A stretch of DNA of 64,000 nucleotides from CANQBR01 sp964641395 (GCA_964641395.1 CAZXKQ010000002.1:1-64000), one strand, 5' to 3'. Counted from the first letter of the stretch, positions 32,342-41,776 are shown. Numbers and translations: made by a program. Notes: generated by a model from the sequence alone, not told the origin.

Positions 32342-32412
32342 ATCCCGCCCTCTTAGGCAGGGGCCTAGGATGCGGGGAAGGGATCGGCAAACATAGTAGA
32401 GGAGGTATTTCT

Positions 32413-33450
32413 ATGAAGAAACTAGGCATCGTTGCCCTGGCCGCATTGACTGCCGCCAGCATGATCATGGTAGGCTGCGGCGGTGGCGGCGAGCAAAAAA
32501 AGGCTGACGCCCCCAAGGCGGCCGCCGGCAAAAAGCTCATCGTTTACACCTCTATGAAGGAGTCCCTGATCAAAGGCATCGTAGAGGGCTACAAGAAGGC
32601 CAACCCTGGCGTGGAAGTGGACTACCAGTCTGCCGGCGCCGGCAAGTTGATGGCCAAGATCGCTGCCGAGCGGCAGAGCGGCAAGATACTGGCCGACGTT
32701 ATCTGGACCAGCGAGGTTCCTGACTTCTACAAGATGAAGCAAGAAGGCATCTTGGAAGTGTACAAGAGCCCTGTTTTCAAAGAGATCGTCAACCCCTTCA
32801 AAGACTATGACGGCTCCTTCCATGCCGCCCGTCTAGGCACCCTGGGCATCATCGTCAACACTGACAAGATCAAGACCATGCCCACCCAGTGGTCAGACCT
32901 GCTGAAACCCGAGTACAAGAACGGCTTCGGCGTAGCTAACCCGGCTCTGTCCGGCACCGCCTACATGAGCATCGCCCTGCTGGAGAAACAGTTCGGCTGG
33001 AAGTTCTTCGAGGACGTTAAGGCCAACGGCGGCCGGGTAGGCAAGGGCTCTGGCGAGGTTATCGACGACACCGCTTCCGGCGAGCTGACCGCCTCCTTGG
33101 CCGTTGACTACATCACCAACGACAAGATTAAGAAGGGCGCCCACATCGCCATGAACTATCCCCCCGAACTGCTGGTAGTTCCTTCCCCCGTAGCCATCTT
33201 CAAGGGCACTCCCAACCTGGAGGCCGCTCAGAAGTTCGTTGACTACCTGCTAGGCAAGGAAGCCCAGGCCATGGTTGCCGCCCAGGGCACCATCCCGGTT
33301 CGTGAGGACGTAACCATCGATCCTAAGTTCAAACTGCTGGCTCCTAAGGCAGCTCTGGAGAAGTCTATCAAGATCGACTATCTGGAAGTTGTTAACAGCA
33401 AGGAAGCCATCGTTAAGAAATTCTCCGATATTATGCAGGTTAAGAAATAA
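32413..33450 (+). CDS. ABC importer solute-binding lipoprotein
   Basis: 345 aa. Lipobox MVGC with Cys22 and a Gly-rich tether. SBP_bac_6-type fold (VYTSMKESLIKGI, DVIWTSEVPDFYKM, GVANPALSGTAYMS, PSPVAIFKGTPNLEAA), close in style to iron and 2-aminoethylphosphonate binding proteins. It is a paralogue of the lipoprotein at 19867. It is the first gene of the importer operon, with a hairpin between it and the ATPase gene. Ribosome site GAGGAGG. Ligand unknown. Confidence 0.92.
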   Translation: MKKLGIVALAALTAASMIMVGCGGGGEQKKADAPKAAAGKKLIVYTSMKESLIKGIVEGYKKANPGVEVDYQSAGAGKLMAKIAAERQSGKILADVIWTSEVPDFYKMKQEGILEVYKSPVFKEIVNPFKDYDGSFHAARLGTLGIIVNTDKIKTMPTQWSDLLKPEYKNGFGVANPALSGTAYMSIALLEKQFGWKFFEDVKANGGRVGKGSGEVIDDTASGELTASLAVDYITNDKIKKGAHIAMNYPPELLVVPSPVAIFKGTPNLEAAQKFVDYLLGKEAQAMVAAQGTIPVREDVTIDPKFKLLAPKAALEKSIKIDYLEVVNSKEAIVKKFSDIMQVKK

Positions 33451-33501
33451 GCTTGCCTAAGCCGGGGAAGCTTTCCTAGCAATCGCACAGCCACATTAGT
33501 C

Positions 33502-33535
33502 AGGGGCGGAACGGGGTTTCCTGTTCTGCCCCTTT
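33502..33535 (+). terminator. Partial terminator between lipoprotein and ATPase genes
   Basis: Stem GGGGC(G)GAAC/GTTC(T)GCCCC followed by TTTCC. Incomplete termination would keep binding-protein levels above those of the membrane parts, as in many importers. Confidence 0.6.
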
Positions 33536-33570
33536 CCTAACAAGAGCCTTATTTACCGGAGGGTATCTTA

Positions 33571-34668
33571 ATGGAAGACATCATCAAGCTAGAAGGTGTA
33601 TGCAAGGCCTACGGTGACCACCAGGTATTGCAAAACCTGGATCTGGCCATCCATAAGGGCGAATGCTTTACCATGCTAGGCCCCTCAGGCTGCGGCAAGA
33701 CGGTAACCATCCGCCTTATCGCCGGCCACGAGGTGCCTGATGCAGGCAAGATCGAAATCGACCACACAGTGGTGGCAGACAGCGGCAGCGGCGCCTACAT
33801 CCCGCCGGAACGGCGGGGCCTGGGCATCGTCTTCCAAGACTACGCCGTCTGGCCCCACATGACGGTGGCCCAAAACATCGCCTATCCCCTGAAGATGGAG
33901 AAAAGGCCTAAGGATGAAATCAATAAGCTGGTCATGGCCATGGTGAACACCGTGGGCATGGAAGGCTTGGATAGGCGGCTGCCCAGCGAACTGTCTGGCG
34001 GCCAGCAACAGCGGGTGGCCCTGGCCCGGGCCCTGGTAGCAGATCCTTCAGTAATGCTGCTGGATGAGCCCTTGAGCAACCTGGACGCCAACCTGAGGGA
34101 GGAGATGCGCTTCGAGATCAAGGCCCTGCAGCGCCGCTTCGGCATCACCGTCCTCTACGTAACCCATGACCAAGAGGTGGCCCTGGCCATCTCCGACCGT
34201 ATCGCCATCATGGATGCCCACGGCTTCATCCGCCAGACCGGCACCCCCTACGAGATCTTCGAAAAACCGGCGGACCTCTTCGTCTTCAAGTTCATGGGCA
34301 TAGCTAATTTCTTGGCCATCCGCTCCGAAGGTGGGAAGCACTACGTAGGCAGCGGCACCCAGGAGGTGCCCTGGGCAGAAGGGCCCAGGGGCGAGGCTGA
34401 AAAGTGGGTGGTAGGCTTCCGCCCCTCCGACATAGAGATCAGCCGGGAGCCTAAGGGCTTGAAGGGCGTCATCCAGCGAGCCAACTTCCTAGGCTCTACC
34501 ATGGACTACGCCATAGAGGTAGACGGGGAGCACCTGCGCACCGAGTTAGTAGCCCACAAGGCCATCACGGAGAACCTGATGTTTAAGGAAGGCGAGGAGT
34601 GCTATATCAGCTTCAAAGCCTTGCACTGGTTCGATGCAAAACAACTAGAGGAGGTGGGTGAACTGTGA
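33571..34668 (+). CDS. ABC importer ATPase 1
   Basis: 365 aa. Walker A GPSGCGKTVT, Q-loop VFQDYAVWPH, signature LSGGQQQR, Walker B VMLLDEPLSNLD and switch THDQ are intact. The C-terminal TOBE-type domain is at about 285-355. It belongs to the FbpC/PotA group. It overlaps the permease gene by 4 bp (GTGA). Confidence 0.93.
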   Translation: MEDIIKLEGVCKAYGDHQVLQNLDLAIHKGECFTMLGPSGCGKTVTIRLIAGHEVPDAGKIEIDHTVVADSGSGAYIPPERRGLGIVFQDYAVWPHMTVAQNIAYPLKMEKRPKDEINKLVMAMVNTVGMEGLDRRLPSELSGGQQQRVALARALVADPSVMLLDEPLSNLDANLREEMRFEIKALQRRFGITVLYVTHDQEVALAISDRIAIMDAHGFIRQTGTPYEIFEKPADLFVFKFMGIANFLAIRSEGGKHYVGSGTQEVPWAEGPRGEAEKWVVGFRPSDIEISREPKGLKGVIQRANFLGSTMDYAIEVDGEHLRTELVAHKAITENLMFKEGEECYISFKALHWFDAKQLEEVGEL

Positions 34669-36362
34669 GTTCTTCTACCATCAAGAAAGATTCTGGCTTC
34701 GGCGTGGCCCAGCTAATCCTGCTGCTGTCCATCGCCATCCTGGTGATCTTCGTAGCCTGGCCTGTGCTGTTGATCCTCTTCAACGCCTTCTTTGTGGAAG
34801 GCTCCTTCAACAGCTTGGACTTCTACCGGGTGTTGACGGATCCGGAAACCTTCCAGGCCCTTACCAACTCCCTGATCATCGCCAGCATGACCACCATAGG
34901 CAGCACCATCGTAGGCACCTTCTTCGCCTGGCTGGTAACCAGGACGGACCTGCCCTACAAGAACTTCATGAAGAACCTCTTCCTAGTGCCCTTCATGCTG
35001 CCCTCCTTCATCGGCGCCCTGGCCTGGAAGATGTTGTTGAGCCCCCATGCCGGCTACATCAACAAGGCCTTCATGTCCTTCTTCAATACCACCGAGCCCC
35101 TCTTTGACATCTACACCTACTACGGCATCAGCGCCGTAGAGGTGATGTACCTCTTCCCCTTCGTCTTCATCCAGGTGTGCGGCGCCCTGGAGCGCATGGA
35201 TCCCACCTTGGAGGAATCGGCCCGTATCTCCGGGGCCGGCCTGCTGACCATCACCCGGAAGATCACCATCCCCCTGGTGCTGCCCTCCATCATGTCCGGC
35301 GCCCTGTTGATCATGCTCTACTCCATGGCCCACTTCGGCACGGTGGCGGTGCTAGGCATAGAGCAGGGGATCTACAACATCCCCACCTTGATCTATGAGA
35401 AGATCCACGAAAGCGCCGGCAGCTTCCAGTCCATCCGCACCGGCACCGTCTTGGCCACCGTCCTGGTAGTCACTGCCGCCATCATCATCTGGGGGCAGCA
35501 AAAGGTCCTGAGCCGGGGCCACTACCAGATTATCGGCGGCAAGAGCTTCCGTCCTATGGAGCTGAAGCTGAGAGGCCTGCGCTGGCCCCTGCTGATCTTC
35601 TGCCTGGCCTACATCGGCTTCACCATCGTCCTGCCCACCGTGGTCATCTTCTTAGTGGGAGGCCTGAGCACCTACGGCCTGCCCTTCACCTGGGAAAACC
35701 TGTCCTTGGCCAACTACAAGTACATCCTCACCGAGTATGACGTAACCAAGGACGCTATCTTCAACAGCCTCTCCCTGGGCCTGGCCGCCGCCATCATCAC
35801 CATGTTCGCCGGCGTTATGATCAGCTACGTCATCGTCAAGATGAAGGTGCGGGGCAAGGGCATCCTGGAATTCTTGGGCATGCTGCCCTTCTCCGTACCG
35901 GGCTCCGTAATCGCCCTAGGCGTAATCCTGGCCTGGAGCGGCAAGTTCGGCATCAACCTCTACAATACGGTGTGGATCATCTTGGTGGCCTACATCGCCC
36001 GCTACATGGCCTTCTCCCTGCGGGCCAACTCCGCCGCCTTGGAGCAGGTCCATGACTCCCTGATGGAGGCCTCCCGCTCCTGCGGCGCCACCATGTGGCA
36101 GTCCTTGAAGGACATCGTCATCCCCTTGGTAAAGCCGGGCATGATCTCCGCCTTCTTCCTGATCTTCCTGCCGGCCCTGCGGGAGCTGACCGTATCCATC
36201 ATGCTGTACGCCCCCACCACCCGTACCATAGGCGTAGCCATCTACACCTTGAACGAAGACGGCGAGACCGTTATGTCTACGGCCCTGGCCGGCGTGGCCC
36301 TGATCCTCATCGTGGTAGGCCAGACCCTCATCAACCATTTTACCAAGAAAGTGAGTGAGTAA
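34665..36362 (+). CDS. ABC importer permease (fused, two modules)
   Basis: 565 aa, GTG start overlapping the previous stop. About twelve membrane helices form two BPD_transp_1 modules (about 60-270 and 345-560). Each has an EAA loop (LEESARISGAGLLTITRKI, LMEASRSCGATMWQSLKDI). It is organised like FbpB, so one chain forms the whole channel. Confidence 0.93.
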   Translation: MSSSTIKKDSGFGVAQLILLLSIAILVIFVAWPVLLILFNAFFVEGSFNSLDFYRVLTDPETFQALTNSLIIASMTTIGSTIVGTFFAWLVTRTDLPYKNFMKNLFLVPFMLPSFIGALAWKMLLSPHAGYINKAFMSFFNTTEPLFDIYTYYGISAVEVMYLFPFVFIQVCGALERMDPTLEESARISGAGLLTITRKITIPLVLPSIMSGALLIMLYSMAHFGTVAVLGIEQGIYNIPTLIYEKIHESAGSFQSIRTGTVLATVLVVTAAIIIWGQQKVLSRGHYQIIGGKSFRPMELKLRGLRWPLLIFCLAYIGFTIVLPTVVIFLVGGLSTYGLPFTWENLSLANYKYILTEYDVTKDAIFNSLSLGLAAAIITMFAGVMISYVIVKMKVRGKGILEFLGMLPFSVPGSVIALGVILAWSGKFGINLYNTVWIILVAYIARYMAFSLRANSAALEQVHDSLMEASRSCGATMWQSLKDIVIPLVKPGMISAFFLIFLPALRELTVSIMLYAPTTRTIGVAIYTLNEDGETVMSTALAGVALILIVVGQTLINHFTKKVSE

Positions 36363-36367
36363 CAGCC

Positions 36368-37438
36368 ATGTCGTACATACGCTTAGTCAACGTAACCAAA
36401 CGTTTCGGCGATGTCACCGCCGTTAACGACCTAAACCTGGAAATCGGCAAAGGCGAATGCTTCTCCATGCTTGGACCCTCCGGCTGCGGCAAAACCACCA
36501 CCCTGCGCATGGTGGCCGGCTTTGAAGACCTTAGCGAAGGGGAGGTGTGGGTCGGCGACAGGCTGCTGTCCTCCCCTAAGAAACACCACTACACTCCGCC
36601 GGAAAACCGTAACTTCGGCATGGTCTTCCAGGCCTTCGCCGTCTGGCCCCACATGAGCGTATACGAAAACGTGGCCTTCCCCCTGCGGCTGAGGGGCCTG
36701 CCTAAGGCAGAGATAGACCAGCGCACCAAGGACGCCCTGACGGCCACTAACCTGACCAAGGCGGCAGCTGAAAGCCCGGACAGCCTCTCCGGCGGCGGCA
36801 AGCAGCGGGTGGCCCTGGCCCGGGCCTTGGCCATCAACCCTGACGTCATGCTGCTAGATGAGCCCCTGTCTTCCCTGGATCCCCATCTGCGGGAGGAGAT
36901 GCGCTTTGAGATCAAGGATCTGCAGCGGAAGTACGGCTTCTCCATCATCTACGTCACCCATGACCAAAGCGAGGCCATGGCCCTCTCCGACCGCATCCTG
37001 GTTATGAAGTTGGGCGTGGTGCAGCAGATCGACAAGCCTTTGGACATCTACGCCCACCCGGCCAATAAGTTCGTCTTCAGCTTCATCGGCGTCTCCAGTT
37101 TCGCCGACGTGCTGTGGCAGGACGGCCAGGCCTTCATCAAGGGCAGCCAGCACCCCCTGCCCCCCGGCCTGGTAGTGCCGGAGGAGATGAAGGGGGAGGC
37201 CCTGTTCAACTTGGCCAGCCGGCCTACGGAAATCGAATTTACCAACGCTGACGACCCTAACGGCGTCCGGGGCCAGGTGGTCCGCCGGGCCTTCCTAGGG
37301 GAGATCATCGACTACCTGGTGCACATCGGCGACCAGCAGGTGCGGGTACAGATAGGCCGCAGAGACCCCGGCCCTGGGGCTGACGAGGTCTGCTACCTGA
37401 AGTTCCTCCGTCCCTTCTGGTACAGAGCGGAAGATTAG
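36368..37438 (+). CDS. ABC importer ATPase 2
   Basis: 356 aa. Walker A GPSGCGKTTT, Q-loop VFQAFAVWPH, Walker B VMLLDEPLSSLD and switch THDQSEA are normal. The signature reads LSGGGKQR instead of LSGGQQQR. A TOBE-type C-terminus is present. It follows the permease by 5 bp. Together with ATPase 1 it suggests a heterodimeric motor, unusual for this class, which usually has one ATPase gene. Confidence 0.92.
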   Translation: MSYIRLVNVTKRFGDVTAVNDLNLEIGKGECFSMLGPSGCGKTTTLRMVAGFEDLSEGEVWVGDRLLSSPKKHHYTPPENRNFGMVFQAFAVWPHMSVYENVAFPLRLRGLPKAEIDQRTKDALTATNLTKAAAESPDSLSGGGKQRVALARALAINPDVMLLDEPLSSLDPHLREEMRFEIKDLQRKYGFSIIYVTHDQSEAMALSDRILVMKLGVVQQIDKPLDIYAHPANKFVFSFIGVSSFADVLWQDGQAFIKGSQHPLPPGLVVPEEMKGEALFNLASRPTEIEFTNADDPNGVRGQVVRRAFLGEIIDYLVHIGDQQVRVQIGRRDPGPGADEVCYLKFLRPFWYRAED

Positions 37439-37447
37439 GCCTTGGCA

Positions 37448-37476
37448 GGCGGGAGCTGCTTAGCTCCCGCCTTTTT
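37448..37476 (+). terminator. Terminator of the importer operon
   Basis: Stem GGCGGGAGC/GCTCCCGCC (37448-37456 / 37463-37471) and five T. Confidence 0.9.
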
Positions 37477-37548
37477 GCTGTCCATCTGCCCTCTAGCAGA
37501 CGAGGGTAACAAATTTGTCCTTAAGCTGTTTAATTTTGTCTATACCCG

Positions 37549-37557
37549 TGGTACAAT
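37549..37557 (+). promoter_or_regulatory. Extended -10 promoter of the flavoprotein operon
   Basis: TGGTACAAT, the same form as at 45058. No good -35. Confidence 0.5.
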
Positions 37558-37634
37558 AGGTTTATCTTATAGACGCTTTTCTACCCTCCTGGCTGGTGGG
37601 TTGGAGTGCCTAGTTGCGGCGAGGAAGTGAAACA

Positions 37635-39092
37635 ATGAACTGTATAAAAACGGTGGACGTGGTAGTTATAGGCGGCGGCATCGTAGGCAGCGCCATCCTG
37701 AGGGAGCTGTCCAAATACCAGCTGAGCTGCCTGTTGCTGGAAAGGGAGCCTGACCTGGCCCTGGGTACTACTAAGGCCAACAGTGCTGTTTTACACGCAG
37801 GCTTCGACGCCCCTCCTGGAAGCCTGAAGGCCTACACCAATGTAGAGGGCAACAAGCTCTACCACCAGCTAGAGCAAGAACTGGGCCTGGATATTAAGTG
37901 GACCGGCTCCCTAGTAGTGGCCACTAGCCCGGAAGAAGAGCTAGTCCTCCAGGAACTGCTGGAGAGGGGCCGGGCCAATAAGGTGGAGGGCCTGCAAATC
38001 CTTACTAAGGAGGAAGTCCTGGCCAAGGAGCCCAACCTGGCCACCGCCCGGGCCGCCCTCTGGGCTCCCAGTGCCGGGGTGATCTGGCCCTTTTCCGCCT
38101 GCCTGGCCTTCGCCCAGTGCGCCGTGCAAAATGGGGCAGAGGTGTGGCGCAGCTGCCCTGTAACCGGCTTCATCAAGGAAGAGGGGGCCCTAAAAGGGGT
38201 AGTCACCCCTAAGGGAGTGATAGGCTGCCGCTATGTGGTGAACGCAGCCGGCGTGTATGCCGACCAAATCGCCCAGCTGGCGGGGGATGACAGCTTCACC
38301 ATCACCCCCAGGAAGGGGGAGTACATCCTCTTTGACAAAACCGCCTGCTCCAGCCTGGTGTACGGTATAGTCTTCCCCTGCCCTAACAAAAAGTCCAAGG
38401 GCATCCTGGTCTGCACCACCACCCACGGCAACACCTTCATCGGCCCCAACGCTAACGAGCAAACGGATAAGGAAGATACCTCCGTCAGCGCCCAGGGCAT
38501 GGACGAGCTCATCACCGCCGCTCGTAAATTAGTGCCCAACCTGCCCCTAGGCCAGGCCATCACCCAGTTTGCCGGCCTGCGGGCCGTAGCCTCCGGCAGC
38601 GGCGACTTCATCATAGGCAACAGCCAGCTGGTGCCAGGCCTCTATCACGCCGCCGGCATCCAGTCTCCCGGCCTCACCGCGGCCCCTGCCATCGGCCAGC
38701 TCATCGCCCGCACCATAGCCTGGGAGGGCGGGGCGGCAGAAAAGCCGGACTTCAGGCCCCAGCTGCCTGCCCAGCCCTGCTTCAACCGGCTCAGCCCAGG
38801 GGAGAAGGCCGCCCTTATTGCCGCCGACAACCGCTACGGCCGGACCATCTGCCGCTGTGAGACAGTGACGGAGGGAGAGATCGTGGCCGCCATTCACGCC
38901 CCGGTGGGGGCCTTGACAGTGGACGGAGTGAAACGCCGCACCCGGGCCGGCATGGGCCGCTGCCAGGGAGGCTTCTGCGGCCCCCGGGTCACCCAGCTCC
39001 TGGCCAGGGAGTTAGGCATCACCATCCCGGAGGTGCTGAAGGAGAAGGCCGGTTCCTATCTCTACTTCCCCAAGAAAGGCGGTGAGGCGTAA
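37635..39092 (+). CDS. GlpA-like FAD-dependent glycerol-3-phosphate dehydrogenase family protein
   Basis: 485 aa from ATG 37635 (GAGGAAG upstream; seven extra open codons precede it). N-terminal FAD motif VVIGGGIVGSAILREL. DAO-type oxidoreductase domain to about 365. The C-terminal BFD-like [2Fe-2S] domain has Cys in ICRCETVTE and GRCQGGFCGPRV. In anaerobes this protein plus a GlpB-like flavoprotein and a DUF1667 protein form a set thought to oxidise glycerol 3-phosphate or a related 2-hydroxyacid. The exact substrate is not proven. Confidence 0.88.
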   Translation: MNCIKTVDVVVIGGGIVGSAILRELSKYQLSCLLLEREPDLALGTTKANSAVLHAGFDAPPGSLKAYTNVEGNKLYHQLEQELGLDIKWTGSLVVATSPEEELVLQELLERGRANKVEGLQILTKEEVLAKEPNLATARAALWAPSAGVIWPFSACLAFAQCAVQNGAEVWRSCPVTGFIKEEGALKGVVTPKGVIGCRYVVNAAGVYADQIAQLAGDDSFTITPRKGEYILFDKTACSSLVYGIVFPCPNKKSKGILVCTTTHGNTFIGPNANEQTDKEDTSVSAQGMDELITAARKLVPNLPLGQAITQFAGLRAVASGSGDFIIGNSQLVPGLYHAAGIQSPGLTAAPAIGQLIARTIAWEGGAAEKPDFRPQLPAQPCFNRLSPGEKAALIAADNRYGRTICRCETVTEGEIVAAIHAPVGALTVDGVKRRTRAGMGRCQGGFCGPRVTQLLARELGITIPEVLKEKAGSYLYFPKKGGEA

Positions 39093-39093
39093 G

Positions 39094-40356
39094 ATGAAGA
39101 CCTACGACGTAATCATCATCGGCGGCGGCCCTGGGGGCCTTACTGCAGCCTACAGCGCCTATCAGAACGGAGCCAAGGCCATCCTGGTCTTGGAGCGGGA
39201 CAGGGAGTTAGGCGGCATCCTGCAACAGTGCATCCACAACGGCTTCGGCCTCCACCACTTTAAGGAGGAATTAACCGGGCCTGGCTACGCCCAGAAATGC
39301 ATCGACCTTATCAAGGACAAGGCGGAGATAGAGTGCCGCACCGACAGCATGGTGCTGGACATCAGCCAGGAGAAGGTGGTCATGGCAGTCAATCCCCAGC
39401 TGGGCCTCTTCCAAGTCCAGGGCCGCAGCATCATCCTCACCATGGGCTGCCGGGAACGGACCAGGGGGGCCATCCGCATCCCCGGCACAAGGCCGGCAGG
39501 GGTTTTTACCGCCGGTGCCGCCCAACGCATGGTGAACATGGAGGGCTACCTGCCTGGCCATAAGATCGTCATCCTGGGCAGCGGCGACATCGGCCTCATC
39601 ATGGCCCGCCGCCTCAGCCTGGAAGGCTGCCAGGTGGTGGCCTGCCTGGAGATCTGCCCTTTCTCCAACGGCCTGACCCGCAACATCGTCCAGTGCCTGA
39701 ACGACTTCAACATCCCCCTCTACCTGAGCCACACCATCGTCAGCATCCACGGCTCTGCCCGGGTCAGCGGCGTCACCGTGGCCCAGGTGGACGAGAGGAT
39801 GCGGCCCATCCCCGGCACGGAATTCGACCTGGACTGCGATACGGTGATGCTCTCCGTGGGCCTGATACCTGAAAATGAGCTTTCCAAGAGCCTGGGCATC
39901 GCCCTCCACCCCCTCACCTCCGGCCCGGTGGTGGATCAGCACCGGGAGACCTCCCTCCCTGGCTTCTACGCCGCCGGCAACGTGGTCCACGTCCACGACC
40001 TGGTGGACTTCGTCTCGGAAGAGGCGGAAATAGCCGGCAAGTTCGCCGCCCTAAAGGCCCTGGGCCTGCTGCCAGAGACGGTAAGAGAGGTGGCGGTGCG
40101 GCCTACGGCAGGAGTGCGCACCTGTGTGCCCCAGGTCCTGCACCTAGGCGCCCAGGGAGAGCCCATCCAGCTCTTCTTACGGGTGGCCGCTCCTAGGCGG
40201 AAGTGCAAGCTGGTGCTCCACAGCGGCGGCCAGTTGGTGGCCAGCAAGTTCCTGCCGGTGGCCAAGCCTAGCGAGATGATCACCATAACCCTGCCTGCCC
40301 CGAAGTGCGCCTTACTAGGGGAGGAGCTAGAAGTAGGCTTGGAAGGAGGTCTGTGA
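39094..40356 (+). CDS. FAD/NAD(P)-dependent oxidoreductase partner subunit
   Basis: 420 aa. FAD motif IIIGGGPGGLTAAYSAY, a second nucleotide motif ILGSGDIGLIMARRL, and a C-terminal FAD motif GFYAAGNVVHVHDLVD. It is a pyridine nucleotide-disulfide type reductase but lacks a redox CxxC disulfide, as expected for electron-transfer partners of GlpA-like proteins. The ATG at 39094 is taken because GGTGAGG precedes it and it lies just after the upstream stop. Confidence 0.87.
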   Translation: MKTYDVIIIGGGPGGLTAAYSAYQNGAKAILVLERDRELGGILQQCIHNGFGLHHFKEELTGPGYAQKCIDLIKDKAEIECRTDSMVLDISQEKVVMAVNPQLGLFQVQGRSIILTMGCRERTRGAIRIPGTRPAGVFTAGAAQRMVNMEGYLPGHKIVILGSGDIGLIMARRLSLEGCQVVACLEICPFSNGLTRNIVQCLNDFNIPLYLSHTIVSIHGSARVSGVTVAQVDERMRPIPGTEFDLDCDTVMLSVGLIPENELSKSLGIALHPLTSGPVVDQHRETSLPGFYAAGNVVHVHDLVDFVSEEAEIAGKFAALKALGLLPETVREVAVRPTAGVRTCVPQVLHLGAQGEPIQLFLRVAAPRRKCKLVLHSGGQLVASKFLPVAKPSEMITITLPAPKCALLGEELEVGLEGGL

Positions 40357-40357
40357 G

Positions 40358-40729
40358 ATGGCCGTGGAAACTAGAGTGATGAACTGCATTATGTGTCCCA
40401 TCGGCTGCGAGCTGACGGTGACCCTGGCGGACGGGGCCTTTGTCAGCGTCAGCGGCAACAGCTGCCCTAGGGGGGCGGCCTACGGCAAGGACGAGGTGAC
40501 CGCCCCTAAGCGGATGCTCACCGGCACCGTGGCCTGCACCGGGGGCCTGCTGCCCCTCCTGCCAGTGGTAAGCGCCAAGCCCCTGCCTAAGGACAGGGTG
40601 CTGGACTGCGCCGCCTACCTCCGCCAGGTGGAGGTGGCGGCCCCTGTGGCCTGCGGCCAGGTGGTAGTGGAGGACATCCTAGGCCTGGGAGTGGACATAG
40701 TGGCCAGCCGCAACCTGCCTAAGGCCTAA
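40358..40729 (+). CDS. DUF1667 protein
   Basis: 123 aa. Cys motifs CIMCPIGCELTV (about 8-19) and NSCPRGAAYGKDE suggest a metal or Fe-S site. DUF1667 proteins are encoded next to the same pair of flavoproteins in many anaerobes. Start ATG after GGAAGGAGG, 1 bp from the previous stop. Last gene of the operon. Confidence 0.9.
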   Translation: MAVETRVMNCIMCPIGCELTVTLADGAFVSVSGNSCPRGAAYGKDEVTAPKRMLTGTVACTGGLLPLLPVVSAKPLPKDRVLDCAAYLRQVEVAAPVACGQVVVEDILGLGVDIVASRNLPKA

Positions 40730-40754
40730 AAAGGAACATACTTCTACCGAAGGG

Positions 40755-40786
40755 GACGGCTCCGGCGCCCTGCTGGAGCCGTCTTT
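40755..40786 (+). terminator. Terminator of the flavoprotein operon
   Basis: Stem GACGGCTCC/GGAGCCGTC (40755-40763 / 40775-40783) and TTTCT. Confidence 0.8.
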
Positions 40787-40840
40787 CTCCTTGCCAAAGG
40801 AGCAGGGCCCCGATGGTAACCATGCGGAGGAGGCAGGAAG

Positions 40841-41725
40841 GTGGAGAACAAGCAACGCTTAGGCATCCTCTACGGAGTAGCGGCCTATCTTCTCTGGGGG
40901 CTGCTGCCCATCTATTGGAAGCAGCTGCAGGCGGTGCCCGCCTTGGAAATCTTGGCCAACCGCTTCATCTGGTCTGTAGTCTTTTTGATCCTGCTGTTGG
41001 CGGTGAGGGGACGGCTGGGCCTCTTCGCCCGGGAGACGGTGCAGGTGTTCAGCACCTGGCGCAGCGGCTGCTGCATGGTGGCAGCGGCGGTGATGATCGC
41101 CATCAACTGGGGGGTCTTCATCTGGGCAGTGGAAAACGGCCGCATCTTAGAGACCAGCCTGGGCTACTACATCAATCCTCTGATGAGCGTCCTCCTGGGC
41201 CTGGTCTTCCTCCAGGAGCGGCTGAACCGGCTGGAGTGGACGGCAGTGGCCTTGGCCGGCCTGGGCATCGCCTTCCTAGTGGTAAAAAACGGCTCCCTGC
41301 CCTGGGTGTCCCTGGTAGTGCCAGGCTCCTTCGCCCTCTACGGCCTGCTGAAAAAGTGCCTCCGTATCAGCGCCTTTACCAGCATCCTCCTGGAGACCCT
41401 CCTCATCTCACCCTTCATGCTCTACTACCTAGGCCGGCTCTGGCAGGCAGGCGAGGCCGCCTTCCAGACCCAGGGCCCCATCACCTCCGCCTATCTGCTG
41501 GGTGCCGGGGTGGTCACCGCCACCCCCCTGCTCCTCTTCACCGCCTGCGCCCAACTGCTGCCCTTGAACATGGTGGGCTTTTTACAGTACATCTCCCCCA
41601 ATATGACCCTCCTCATCGGCATCTTCCTCTACCACGAGCCCTTCACCCTGACCCACGCCTGCAGCTTCGGCTGTATTTGGCTGGGCCTGGCCTGCTACAT
41701 CAGCTCCCAGCTCCGCAAGGGCTGA
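40841..41725 (+). CDS. rarD: EamA-family permease RarD
   Basis: 294 aa, GTG start after AGGAGG. Ten predicted membrane helices in two EamA repeats. It opens with GILYGVAAYLLWGLLPIYWK and includes NRFIWS and GYYINPLMSVLLG, as in RarD. The transported compound is unknown. Single-gene unit. Confidence 0.92.
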   Translation: MENKQRLGILYGVAAYLLWGLLPIYWKQLQAVPALEILANRFIWSVVFLILLLAVRGRLGLFARETVQVFSTWRSGCCMVAAAVMIAINWGVFIWAVENGRILETSLGYYINPLMSVLLGLVFLQERLNRLEWTAVALAGLGIAFLVVKNGSLPWVSLVVPGSFALYGLLKKCLRISAFTSILLETLLISPFMLYYLGRLWQAGEAAFQTQGPITSAYLLGAGVVTATPLLLFTACAQLLPLNMVGFLQYISPNMTLLIGIFLYHEPFTLTHACSFGCIWLGLACYISSQLRKG

Positions 41726-41737
41726 CCCCCGCACCCG

Positions 41738-41755
41738 TGTAAAAAATTTTTTACA
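41738..41755. repeat. 18-bp perfect palindrome after rarD
   Basis: TGTAAAAAATTTTTTACA, 12 bp beyond the rarD stop. It may be a weak bidirectional terminator or a protein site. A standard terminator follows at 41777. Confidence 0.6.
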
Positions 41756-41776
41756 TACCTCCTATTTTTTCTCTAC

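Noticed and set aside
33502..33535. Riboswitch between the lipoprotein and ATPase genes
   Set aside because: A single hairpin plus T run explains it as a partial terminator; no conserved aptamer-like core was seen.
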